Below the pieces are notes generated by a model. The model searched no databases. It saw only the letters and a list, made by a program, of their open reading frames with translations, and was not told the DNA's origin. Source: JAFGJQ01 sp964586145 (GTDB lineage Bacteria; Planctomycetota; Phycisphaerae; UBA1845). Taken from it: DNA of 41,607 nucleotides. Below, in pieces: positions 15,939 to 23,594 of this stretch (position 1 is its first letter; each line of letters begins with the position of its first letter). The translations under genes were made by a program, and so were the position numbers. The stretch spans positions 1-41,607 of the forward strand of contig CAZPHH010000040.1 in NCBI GenBank assembly GCA_964586145.1, in the 5' to 3' direction.

Positions 15939-17126
15939 TTACGATTTCAGGAAGTACGGCAGGAGGGAGTGGCCGGGGTCGATCTGCAGGTCGCTGCCCT
16001 CCGCGGATCGCTCTGTGAACGGTCGTTCCAGCACTGCTTGCACGCCCTCGCCGGCGAGGCAGAACGGCGGCGGGTCGGCGGTGTGCGTTCGCTTGTCCAC
16101 CGGCGTGGGGTGGTCTGGCGCGATGAGGATCTTCCAGGCGTCGAAGGTGCGCAGCTTTTGCAGCACCGGGCCGACGATGTGCTTGTCGACTCGCTCCAGG
16201 GCCTGGATCTTCGCCTTGGCGTCCCCGTTGTGCCCAGCCTCGTCCGGCGCCTCCACGTGAACGATGACCAGGTCGTACTCGTCCAGCGCCTCAACGGCCG
16301 CCTGCCCTTTGCCGCGATAGTCCGTGTCGAGATAGCCGGTGGCGCCGGGCACGTGAATGACGTCCATGCCCACCAGGCGGGCCAGCCCGCGCACCAGGTC
16401 CACGGCGGCGATCACCGCGCCTCGCAGGCCGAAGCGGTCCTTGAACGGCTCCATCGCCCGGCTGCGACCCTGGCCCCACAGCCAGATGTGCGAAGCCTGG
16501 TTTTCCTCGAGCTCGCGCCGAACGTCGTTGATTTCGTGGTTGTACAGGAGGGCCTCAGCCCGGTCCATGATGTCGCGCACGCGGTCGGCCCCCGCGCCCT
16601 TGGGCAGGTACGCCTGGACCTTCTTCCCAATGATGTCGTGCGGGGGCGTGCATTCGCACTGGATGTCCGCGGCGTCTTTCAGCACGAGCAGGTGGCGGTA
16701 CGAGATGCCGGGGTGGAACTTCGCGTCGTCGCCGGCCACGTGGCGGTTCAGGTCCTCGATAATCGTGGCCGCTTCATTCGTCGAGATGTGCCCGGCCGTG
16801 AAGTCGTCCATGATGCCTTCGACGATGGTCACCAGGTTGCAGCGGAAGACCAGGTCGTCGCCAGCCACCTCGATGCCCTGGGCGGCGGCCTCCAGCGGCG
16901 CCCGGCCGCTGTAATCCTTGGCCGGGTTGTAGCCGAGCAGCGACATGATGCACACGTCGCTGCCGGGCGAGAAGTTCCGGGGCACCGTGCGCACCCGCCC
17001 CTGCCGGCCGTTCGTGGACACCCAGTTGATGTTCGGAATGGTGGAGACTTCCAGCGGGGTCCGGCCGCCGAGCAGATCCAGCGGCTCGTCCGCGGCGCCG
17101 TCGGGGATAATCAAGGCGAATTTCAT
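15939..17126 (-). CDS. ApgM-family phosphoglycerate mutase-like enzyme; possible homoserine kinase
   Basis: A 395-residue alkaline-phosphatase-superfamily metalloenzyme related to cofactor-independent phosphoglycerate mutase of the archaeal type. Motifs include LIIPDGAADEPLD at the N-terminus (metal Asp9), NFSPGSDVCIMSLLGYNP with the nucleophile Ser, RCNLVTI, HVEAPDEAGHNGDAKAK, and APDHPTPVDKRTHTADPPPF near the end, so the metal and nucleophile sites are intact. Bacterial members of about 395 residues near aspartokinase genes have been proposed to act as an alternative homoserine kinase (TIGR02535-type). Here lysC lies 1 kb downstream on the same strand, which fits that proposal, but the enzyme could equally be a glycolytic mutase. 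ATG 17126 matches the family N-terminus. Confidence 0.85.
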   Translation of the reverse strand: MKFALIIPDGAADEPLDLLGGRTPLEVSTIPNINWVSTNGRQGRVRTVPRNFSPGSDVCIMSLLGYNPAKDYSGRAPLEAAAQGIEVAGDDLVFRCNLVTIVEGIMDDFTAGHISTNEAATIIEDLNRHVAGDDAKFHPGISYRHLLVLKDAADIQCECTPPHDIIGKKVQAYLPKGAGADRVRDIMDRAEALLYNHEINDVRRELEENQASHIWLWGQGRSRAMEPFKDRFGLRGAVIAAVDLVRGLARLVGMDVIHVPGATGYLDTDYRGKGQAAVEALDEYDLVIVHVEAPDEAGHNGDAKAKIQALERVDKHIVGPVLQKLRTFDAWKILIAPDHPTPVDKRTHTADPPPFCLAGEGVQAVLERPFTERSAEGSDLQIDPGHSLLPYFLKS

Positions 17127-17424
17127 CAGCGCGTCCGTGTGCTCCTGGTTGCGGGGCGGCGTCTTCGGGCGGCGGACCGCGGACGCAAGCCCCTTGAACC
17201 ATCGTCCAGCCCGCCCCGCCCCCTATACTCTATTTTCGCCGGCTCCCGACGGCAAGGCAGACACACCGGCTCACCGCGCACGACGCTCGACCGGCCTCCG
17301 CTGGACGATCCGCCGCTCGACGGCTACAGTGGCTGCTCCGGCCCGGTTGGGACGGGCCTTGCCTGTCAGCGAGAGGCAGGGAAAGCGGTATCCCCATCAG
17401 AATGAAACCTCCGGGATCGTACCC
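17127..17424. other. Intergenic region with a candidate promoter
   Basis: About 300 bp between divergent genes. It holds a TGGACG-N17-TACAGT pair at 17302-17330 pointing at the plus-strand DUF3857 genes, and short GC-rich inverted repeats at about 17338-17385. A TATACT at 17224 has no -35 at proper spacing. Confidence 0.4.
17302..17330 (+). promoter_or_regulatory. Possible promoter of the DUF3857 gene pair
   Basis: TGGACG (4 of 6) at 17302-17307, a 17-bp spacer and TACAGT (4 of 6) at 17325-17330, about 95 bp before the start at 17425. Confidence 0.3.
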
Positions 17425-19431
17425 ATGCGAGACAAGCAGACAGCATGCCTGTGGATTGCCGCCGCGATGGCGGCGTGGACGCTGGCCGTGCGGGCCGATG
17501 TGCCGAAACCGGCCACGAACGAGGACATCCAGGCCCTCATCCAGTCGGCGGGTTCGGCGAAAGACTACCGCGACGCGCCTTTCGTCTACCTGCTGGACGA
17601 GGCGGACGTGTTCGTGCGGGACTCGGGCCTGGCTACCACGGAGGCCTGCCAGGTCATCAAGATCCTGACGGACGCGGGCGTCAAGACGCTCTCCCGGCAG
17701 GTGCTGGAATTTGACCCGGACACGTACCGCGTGACCATTCGCTCCGCTCGGATTCACCGGTCCGGCGGGGGTGTGGAAGAAGTGCCCCTGGCGGACGTGG
17801 TCACGCAGCCCGCGCCGCAGCACATGCTCTACTGGGGCAACGAGCAGCACGTGCTGGACCTGCCCCGGCTGGACATCGGCGACGTGCTGGAGCTGAGGGT
17901 CAGCCGGACGGGCGTGAACATCGCGTACCTGGCGGGCGAAGCCACGGCGGCCTCCGGTGAGGCGGGCGAGCTCGAGCCGCCGATGCCCGGACACTGGTTT
18001 GAGACCACGCTGTTCCAGGGCTCGCACCCGATCGTGCGCAAGCGGTATTCCGTCCACATGCCCAAGGACAAGCCGGTCCAGTACGAGGTGTGCAACCAGC
18101 CGCTGAAGTCATCGTTCTGGTTCAACACCGATCATCACGTGATCACCTTCACCGCGGAGGACATCCCCGCCGTCAAGAGCGAGCCGCGCATGGTCGCCCT
18201 GGACGACGGCGTCGCCAAAGTGGTGATGGCCACCGTGCCGGACTGGTTTATGAAGTCGCGCTGGTTCTGGGATGTGAACAAGGACCAGTTCGAGGCGGAC
18301 GACGCCATCCGGGCCATGGTGGCCGAGGTGACGGCCGGCGCCGCCACGGAAGAGGATCGGCGGGCGGCCCTGCTGCACTGGGTGGCGGACAACATCCGCT
18401 ACAGCGGCACGAGCCGGGGGCCGCGCGAGGGCTTCACGCTGCACACGGGCATCGAGACGTTCCACGACCGGATGGGCGTGTGCAAGGACATCGCGGGCAT
18501 GCTCATCACCATGTTTCGGGTCCTGGACATCGACGCCTATCCTACGCTGACGATGGCCGGCTCTCGCGTGGAGCGCATTCCCGCGGACCAGTTCAACCAT
18601 ACGGTGGTGGCGGTGCGAGAAGAGGACGGCTCGTTCACGCTGTATGACCCCACCTGGGCCCCGTGGTCCCGGCAGATGTGGTCCGTGTCCGAACCGCTGC
18701 AGGGCGTGGTGTACGGCACGCCGGAAGGTGAGGACCTGACGCTTTCCCCGTATTTCCCGCCGGAGGTGAACCTGGCCGCGTTTACTGCGAAGAGCGCGCT
18801 CGATGAGAGCGGCGCGCTTGACATGTCGATTCGTGCGGAGCTGAGCGGATATGCCTGCACCGCGCTGCGGCGAGCCGTCTGGCGCACGCCGCCGGGCGAG
18901 CGGCAGGGGATGTTCGAGCAGGCGATGACCATCTCGCCGACGGCGCGAATCGAGCGTGTGACGTACACCGATCCGCTGGACTACTCCGTGGACGCCGGCA
19001 TGACGCTTCGGGTGACGGCGCCTCAGTATGCGGCCGGTTCCGGCCCCGTGCGGGCGTTCCGGGTGCCGATGCTGTCGCATCCGCTGTCTTCGCTCCTGGC
19101 CCCGGAATTGACGTATCCCGTGGACGCGAAGACCCGCGAGTACGGCATGCGGTTGCGGGCGACGCGGATGTTCCGGTACGACGAAACGGTGTCGCTGCCC
19201 GCGGGCTGGACGGTGCAGCAGGTGCCGGGACCTCGGAAGATGGATTCCGGCGCCGCGTCACTGACCTTCGAAGCCAAGCCCGTCGACGGCGGCCTGACCA
19301 TTCACCTGGAGATGAGCCTCAAGCATCAGATCGTCCCCGCGGAGGACTACCCCGGGTTCAAAGAGGTCCTGGACGCCATGAAGAGCCTCAGCGAGGACTG
19401 GGTCCTCTGCACGGTGGACGCCGCATCCTGA
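17425..19431 (+). CDS. Exported DUF3857/transglutaminase-like protein, catalytic triad intact
   Basis: A 668-residue protein with a signal peptide (residues 1-24, ending in RADVP), an N-terminal DUF3857 beta domain (about 60-270), a transglutaminase-like core (about 275-420) and a C-terminal beta domain (about 430-668). The papain-like triad is visible: Cys353 in GVCKDIAGML, His392 in FNHTVVAV and Asp408 in LYDPTWAPW. Such enzymes act outside the cytoplasm on protein or peptide substrates; the actual substrate is unknown. The long upstream frame extension to 16945 is antisense to the ApgM gene, so ATG 17425, just before the signal peptide, is used. The next gene encodes a triad-less relative 39 bp downstream, so the two are probably co-transcribed. 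Confidence 0.85.
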   Translation: MRDKQTACLWIAAAMAAWTLAVRADVPKPATNEDIQALIQSAGSAKDYRDAPFVYLLDEADVFVRDSGLATTEACQVIKILTDAGVKTLSRQVLEFDPDTYRVTIRSARIHRSGGGVEEVPLADVVTQPAPQHMLYWGNEQHVLDLPRLDIGDVLELRVSRTGVNIAYLAGEATAASGEAGELEPPMPGHWFETTLFQGSHPIVRKRYSVHMPKDKPVQYEVCNQPLKSSFWFNTDHHVITFTAEDIPAVKSEPRMVALDDGVAKVVMATVPDWFMKSRWFWDVNKDQFEADDAIRAMVAEVTAGAATEEDRRAALLHWVADNIRYSGTSRGPREGFTLHTGIETFHDRMGVCKDIAGMLITMFRVLDIDAYPTLTMAGSRVERIPADQFNHTVVAVREEDGSFTLYDPTWAPWSRQMWSVSEPLQGVVYGTPEGEDLTLSPYFPPEVNLAAFTAKSALDESGALDMSIRAELSGYACTALRRAVWRTPPGERQGMFEQAMTISPTARIERVTYTDPLDYSVDAGMTLRVTAPQYAAGSGPVRAFRVPMLSHPLSSLLAPELTYPVDAKTREYGMRLRATRMFRYDETVSLPAGWTVQQVPGPRKMDSGAASLTFEAKPVDGGLTIHLEMSLKHQIVPAEDYPGFKEVLDAMKSLSEDWVLCTVDAAS

Positions 19432-19470
19432 CCGCACGAACGCGATGCCCTGTATCTTCGAGATCCAAAC

Positions 19471-21390
19471 ATGACCAGATACTCCCATTCCGAACGTTTC
19501 TCGTGTTCCATGACGGTGGCATGCCTGACGGTTGCGTGGATCGCCCTCACCGGCCCGGGGTGCCAGGCCGCCCAGGCCTTGGCACAGCCGGGTGCGGCTG
19601 CGCAGAGCCCGCAGGCCGCCCCGCCCGACGCCGTCATCGAGCGCTGGGAACAGCGCTGGACGCTGGAGCCGGACGGCACGCTTCGCCGCCGCGAGCACAA
19701 GAAGATCCGGATGGTCACCACCCGGCTGGAGCGCCTGCTGGGCGATCCGCGGCTGGACCACTGCACCGGTACGGACGAGCTGATCATCCACACGGCCCGG
19801 ACCATCCGGCCGGACGGCACCGTGCAGCCCGTGCCGGAGTACGCCATCAACCTGGTGGGGCCCGACGACGTCGCCGGCTGGCCGGCGTACCGCGACTGGC
19901 GGCAGACGGTGGTTTCGGCCGTCGGCATCGAACCGGATGCGGTGGTGGAACTGGATTACGAAGTGGTCACGCGGGCGGGCATGGTCGCGTGGCTGGAGGC
20001 GGATCTGAACCTCCAGGCCGCCCAGCCGATTACCGAGCGCATCGTGTCGGTGACGTTGCCGGAGGGGCTGCCGCTGCACTACCGCCTGGACCGGGCGCAG
20101 CCGGTCGCCGCCCCCGCGGAAGGCGCAACGGGCCAATACGTCTGGCGGTTCACCAACCTGCCCGCCGTGCCGAGCGAGTCGCAGTCGCCGCCGTGGAAGG
20201 AATCGTGCGGGCGGTTGCGGTTCACCATCTGTCCGAGCGCCGGCGCGTGGACGGCGGCGCACCTGACGCGCGTCGAGCAGGCGAGCATGCCGGACAAGGC
20301 GATCCAGGCGTTCGTCACCAAGGCGGCGAAAGAGGAGACGGAGCCGCGGGCCCGGCTTGTTGCGGTGGTGAAGAAGCTGCGGGACACCTTCAACCTCGTC
20401 AACTCGCCCAAGACGATCCGCGATCTGAGTTGTCGGAGCGCATCCGAGGTTTTCGCGACCAACTATGGCAATCCGCTGGAAGCGGGCGCCCTGTTCGCCG
20501 CTGCGATGCACGCGCTGGGCCACACGCCGACCGTGTACCTGGCGGTCAGCACGCCGGCGTGGGATGTGGCGCTGCCGACGGCGTCCGACCTGGCGGGGGT
20601 GATCGTTTCAATCGACCTGCCGGACGGGACGGTGTACGTGCATCCGGGGCACGGCGTGTTCCGCAACCCCGGCACGTGGGGCGGACACGCGTTGCTGCAG
20701 GTCGATCCGGCCGGGCAGGTCCGGTCGTTGCCGCTGCTCGGACGGGGCGAGGCGGACGGGAGCGAGTTGCACGTCAGCGGGACGATCGATCTGGATGCCG
20801 AAGGATCGGCCACAGGGGAGCTGCGCGTTCGGCTGACCGGCGCATTCTACGACCCGGATTCGCTGGATTCGGCCGATAGCCAGTCCAAGCGGCTCAAGGG
20901 GATTCTGGACGGCGTGCTGAGCGGTTTTGAGATTCGCAAGCACTCGGTGACCGCCCTTTCCGCGGACGTGTTCCAGGCTACGGTGTCGGTGGCCTCGAAA
21001 GAGCCGCTCCAGTCGCTTGGCACAAATCGGGTGTTGCCGCTGGGCAGCGGCCCCGCATCGCTGGCGGATTTCCCGATGCCGCTGGATCGGTCGGATCGGC
21101 GTAATGACGTGCGGCTGGCCGGGCGCTTTCGCGAAAGCGTGGACCTGACTATCAAGCTGCCCAAGGCGTGGTCGGCGACCGTGCTGCCGGCGACGATGCC
21201 GGCTGCGGCGGGCGACTGGGGCCGGGCGGAGCAGATCGTCGAGGAGACGGACGGCTCCGTGCGATTCCACCGAACCATCGAGGTCCGGCAGGACACCCTT
21301 TCACCGGCCGTCTTCGCCGGCCTGCGCGACGCGATGAACACCCTGCGCACGGACGCGGCCCGCCTGCTGCTGTACGCGCCGGCGCCGTGA
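19471..21390 (+). CDS. DUF3857/transglutaminase-like protein lacking the catalytic triad
   Basis: A 639-residue paralogue of the upstream protein. A signal sequence ends near Cys32, possibly lipidated although GPGC is not a classic lipobox. The DUF3857-like domain covers about 55-290. The transglutaminase-like core is recognisable from NYGNPLEAGALFAAAMHALG onward, but the positions that align with Cys, His and Asp are Pro335, Gly376 and His391. The spacing of these positions (41 and 15) matches that of the active neighbour (39 and 16), so the fold seems kept while catalysis is lost. It is probably a binding or partner subunit (inference). ATG 19471 has no strong ribosome-binding site and follows the previous stop by 39 bp. 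Confidence 0.8.
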   Translation: MTRYSHSERFSCSMTVACLTVAWIALTGPGCQAAQALAQPGAAAQSPQAAPPDAVIERWEQRWTLEPDGTLRRREHKKIRMVTTRLERLLGDPRLDHCTGTDELIIHTARTIRPDGTVQPVPEYAINLVGPDDVAGWPAYRDWRQTVVSAVGIEPDAVVELDYEVVTRAGMVAWLEADLNLQAAQPITERIVSVTLPEGLPLHYRLDRAQPVAAPAEGATGQYVWRFTNLPAVPSESQSPPWKESCGRLRFTICPSAGAWTAAHLTRVEQASMPDKAIQAFVTKAAKEETEPRARLVAVVKKLRDTFNLVNSPKTIRDLSCRSASEVFATNYGNPLEAGALFAAAMHALGHTPTVYLAVSTPAWDVALPTASDLAGVIVSIDLPDGTVYVHPGHGVFRNPGTWGGHALLQVDPAGQVRSLPLLGRGEADGSELHVSGTIDLDAEGSATGELRVRLTGAFYDPDSLDSADSQSKRLKGILDGVLSGFEIRKHSVTALSADVFQATVSVASKEPLQSLGTNRVLPLGSGPASLADFPMPLDRSDRRNDVRLAGRFRESVDLTIKLPKAWSATVLPATMPAAAGDWGRAEQIVEETDGSVRFHRTIEVRQDTLSPAVFAGLRDAMNTLRTDAARLLLYAPAP

Positions 21391-21442
21391 GAGATCAGGT
21401 ATGACATCGCGCCGCGTCGGGTAAGTAGTCCTGTCATGTTGC

Positions 21443-21541
21443 TTGTGGTGCCGGCGTTCCCACCGGCCAGATTGTGGTGCCGGCGCCCCCGCCGGCCGAG
21501 GTTCGTGGCACCGGCGTCCTCGCCGGCCGATTTGTGGTGTT
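21443..21541 (+). repeat. Three and a third tandem 29-30 bp repeats with internal palindrome
   Basis: Units begin at 21443, 21472 and 21502, with a partial fourth at 21531-21541. The shared core is TTGTGGTGCCGGCG, four to six variable bases, then CCGGCC. Units 2 and 3 form CCGGCG-NNNN-CGCCGG stems. There are no unique spacers, so this is not a CRISPR array. Confidence 0.8.
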
Positions 21542-21615
21542 CCGATGCAACCGGGGCCGTCGGCGGCAAGGGGCGCTTACGTTGTCTGTGATGCCAGGTT
21601 TATGGCACCCTCCGG

Positions 21616-21662
21616 GGCCGGCTTCCAGCCGGCCGGCCAGTGCCCCCGGCCTCGGCCGGGGG
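21616..21662 (+). repeat. Two-hairpin repeat unit, copy A
   Basis: Hairpin 1 is GGCCGGC-TTCCA-GCCGGCC (21616-21634). The linker CCGGCCAGTGCC covers 21633-21644. Hairpin 2 is CCCCCGGC-CTCG-GCCGGGGG (21643-21662). The linker is identical to that of copy B at 41575-41586, while the stems differ. Confidence 0.75.
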
Positions 21663-21695
21663 TTGCGGACACTCCTTCTTCCTTTTGACCGAGTC

Positions 21696-21751
21696 GCCGG
21701 CTTCAGCCGGCTTGTCGGCTGCCTGCCCAGGGAAGCCGACTGAAGTCGGCT
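21696..21751 (+). repeat. Two further palindromes with TTCA/TGAA loops
   Basis: GCCGGC-TTCA-GCCGGC at 21696-21711 and AGCCGAC-TGAA-GTCGGCT at 21734-21751. Both have the loop type of the other hairpins here but unrelated stem sequences. Confidence 0.7.
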
Positions 21752-21793
21752 CCCCACGATCAGAATACAGAACAATCAAGAGTTGCATGCCTG

Positions 21794-21836
21794 ACACCCC
21801 CATCTGAAGATGAGGGCGCTGGCCGGTCGGCTGACT
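21794..21836 (-). repeat. Two-hairpin repeat unit, copy C (inverted, first hairpin degenerate)
   Basis: On the minus strand the unit reads CAGCCGACCGGCCAGCGCC, then CATC-TTCA-GATG (21801-21812), then GGGGGT. It matches copy B at 41570-41605 closely; the linker differs by one base. The second stem has T-A where copy B has C-G at the innermost pair. The left arm of hairpin 1 is not conserved. Confidence 0.75.
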
Positions 21837-21942
21837 GGGCAAACATGATTCATGCCGGTGAAGAAATCACGGCGTACCGCACCGCGGTAGCGTCTCGCCC
21901 GCTCGGTCCGGCCGTCCTGCATTGTGTCGCCGCGCTTGTCCT

Positions 21943-23382
21943 TCAGAGCGACCAGACGTGGACCACAATCGCGTTGGTGTCCACGCCGCCCAGGCCGCGC
22001 TCCACCAGGAACAACCGCCGGGCCGCCGCATCAAAGGTCATGCCGCCGGCGTTGGTGCAGGGGTTGCCTTGCAGGTAGAACTCCGTCGGGCGCCAGATGG
22101 CGTACGGCACCACCACCCAGGGATCCTGCTGCCCCAACGCGCTTCGGCCCAGGGCCGCCACGTCGTAGAAAATCACCTGCCGCTCATACGGCTGGCAATG
22201 GTACGCATGGGCGTCGCTGCACGGATCGTTGCACTCCACCGGCGGCTCGTCGTAACAGTTCTCGCCGAGGCCCTTGTAGCCTAGCAGCAGAATCGCATGC
22301 CGCTCGCCGTTGTCCACGAAGGCCCCGCCAGTCCAGTCGTCACACATGGTGAAGTCCGGGTAATCGCATTCCTCGGGGTCGCCCACGTTCGGCCCGGCGC
22401 AGCCGGGGAAGGCCACGCGGTAATACAGCATCGGCAATGCGTCCAGGTTGCCCGACGCCGCGTCGGTGTCCCACGCGTGGAAGGCAAAGAGCGTCGGACC
22501 CTGCGAGCCGCCTCGTATGGTCAGCGGTTCCATGCCGTCCTGCGGCGTGCCGCGCGACCGCCCGGTGACCAGTGTCCGCCCGCCCAGGTACTGGTTGGCA
22601 TACCATTCGGGCACGTGGAAGAGATAGGCGCCCATCTTTCGTCCGTGATACGGCGCTTCGTCGGGACCCACCTGGAACATGCCTTGGGCACCCGTGCCGT
22701 CCAGGTTCGCAAACCAGACGGTGGGGAACGTGTTCTCGCCGACCACTCCCTCGGCGTACCACAGGCTGATGGAGCCGTAGAGCTTGTCGCGGGTCTGCGT
22801 GCCGCGCCGGGCGACAAATTCCAGATCGCTCACGAAGAGATACTCTCGATGAACCGTGGAGGCCAGGCCGCCGTCAAAGGCGGTCATCTCACCGACCCGG
22901 GCCGCCACGGGCAGGTCTTCCCAGGTCGCCTCCCGGGCGGGCGCGGGGATGCTCACCTGGCCGTAGTGCGCATAGCAGTCCCACGACGGGTCCCAGCACG
23001 TTTCGCCCGGGTGGTCCGGGTCGGTCAGTCCTTCAAAGCCCGTGACCAGCAGGGCCCCCGCGCCGCCGTTTCCGCCCGGATAGAACGCCAGCCCGAGGGC
23101 GCCCCAGTTGAACTCATCCGGCAACCGGAACGCGCCCTGGTACGTCAGGTCCGCCGGCTGCAGCCGCTCGCCCGGCTCCCCGCCGTTGTCGTTTTCGTTG
23201 AGGTTGTTGTCGTTCGTGTTCTCGTTGGTATTTGCGTTGGTGTTCGTGTTGTCGTTGACGTTCGCGCCTCCGTCGCCTCCCCCGCCCCCGCCGGTCGGCC
23301 TGCAGCCTGTGATTCCGATGGCAAGAGCCAGCAGCACAACTTCGAGCACCGATGGGACACCCTTGCGGAGTGAACTCGACAT
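21943..23382 (-). CDS. Lipoprotein with Asn-rich linker and a large extracytoplasmic domain
   Basis: A 479-residue protein. The signal peptide ends in the lipobox ITGC (Cys27). A Gly run is followed by a low-complexity Asn/Asp/Thr/Glu linker (about 35-65, repeated NTN/NEN/NDN), then a domain of about 410 residues with many aromatic residues and several Cys pairs (for example ETCWDPSWDCYAHYG and a CNDPCSDAHAYHC cluster), which suggests disulfides. The latter region contains repeated statements of the form LL-V-G/LL-GYKGLG. I do not recognise the family; a beta-propeller-like fold is possible but unproven. Asn-rich linkers like this are frequent in Phycisphaerae-type exported proteins. ATG 23382 has AGGAG 10 nt upstream and opens the signal peptide. 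Confidence 0.75.
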   Translation of the reverse strand: MSSSLRKGVPSVLEVVLLALAIGITGCRPTGGGGGGDGGANVNDNTNTNANTNENTNDNNLNENDNGGEPGERLQPADLTYQGAFRLPDEFNWGALGLAFYPGGNGGAGALLVTGFEGLTDPDHPGETCWDPSWDCYAHYGQVSIPAPAREATWEDLPVAARVGEMTAFDGGLASTVHREYLFVSDLEFVARRGTQTRDKLYGSISLWYAEGVVGENTFPTVWFANLDGTGAQGMFQVGPDEAPYHGRKMGAYLFHVPEWYANQYLGGRTLVTGRSRGTPQDGMEPLTIRGGSQGPTLFAFHAWDTDAASGNLDALPMLYYRVAFPGCAGPNVGDPEECDYPDFTMCDDWTGGAFVDNGERHAILLLGYKGLGENCYDEPPVECNDPCSDAHAYHCQPYERQVIFYDVAALGRSALGQQDPWVVVPYAIWRPTEFYLQGNPCTNAGGMTFDAAARRLFLVERGLGGVDTNAIVVHVWSL

Positions 23383-23594
23383 GATTGCGAACTCCTGTGA
23401 GATGGAATTGCAGCGCACCGGCCAAACGGGACGTTCCTGAACCGGTTGTGCCGCCGATCGCGGTCCATAACCCTAACGCGATGTCCGCGCGCACGCAACC
23501 GGGCACCCCCCCCGGCAAAGAGAAACGCCGACCCACTCTGAGCCGACGTCTCCGCTTCTCCGCATTCCGTCCCGCCCTGCCGGGCAGGCCGGTC

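Larger units (their letters stand above)
21391..21942. other. Noncoding island of palindromic repeats
   Basis: No gene is seen in about 550 bp between convergent genes. It holds three tandem 29-30 bp repeats (21443-21530) and at least five hairpin-forming palindromes (21616-21812), detailed separately. The open frames crossing it are compositional shadows. Confidence 0.75.

Noticed and set aside
17224..17229. TATACT as a promoter for the DUF3857 genes
   Set aside because: The nearest TTGAAC is 24 bp upstream, too far for sigma-70; the pair at 17302-17330 fits better.
21443..21541. Tandem 30-bp repeats as a CRISPR array
   Set aside because: Repeats are directly adjacent with no unique spacers, and no cas gene is in the window.
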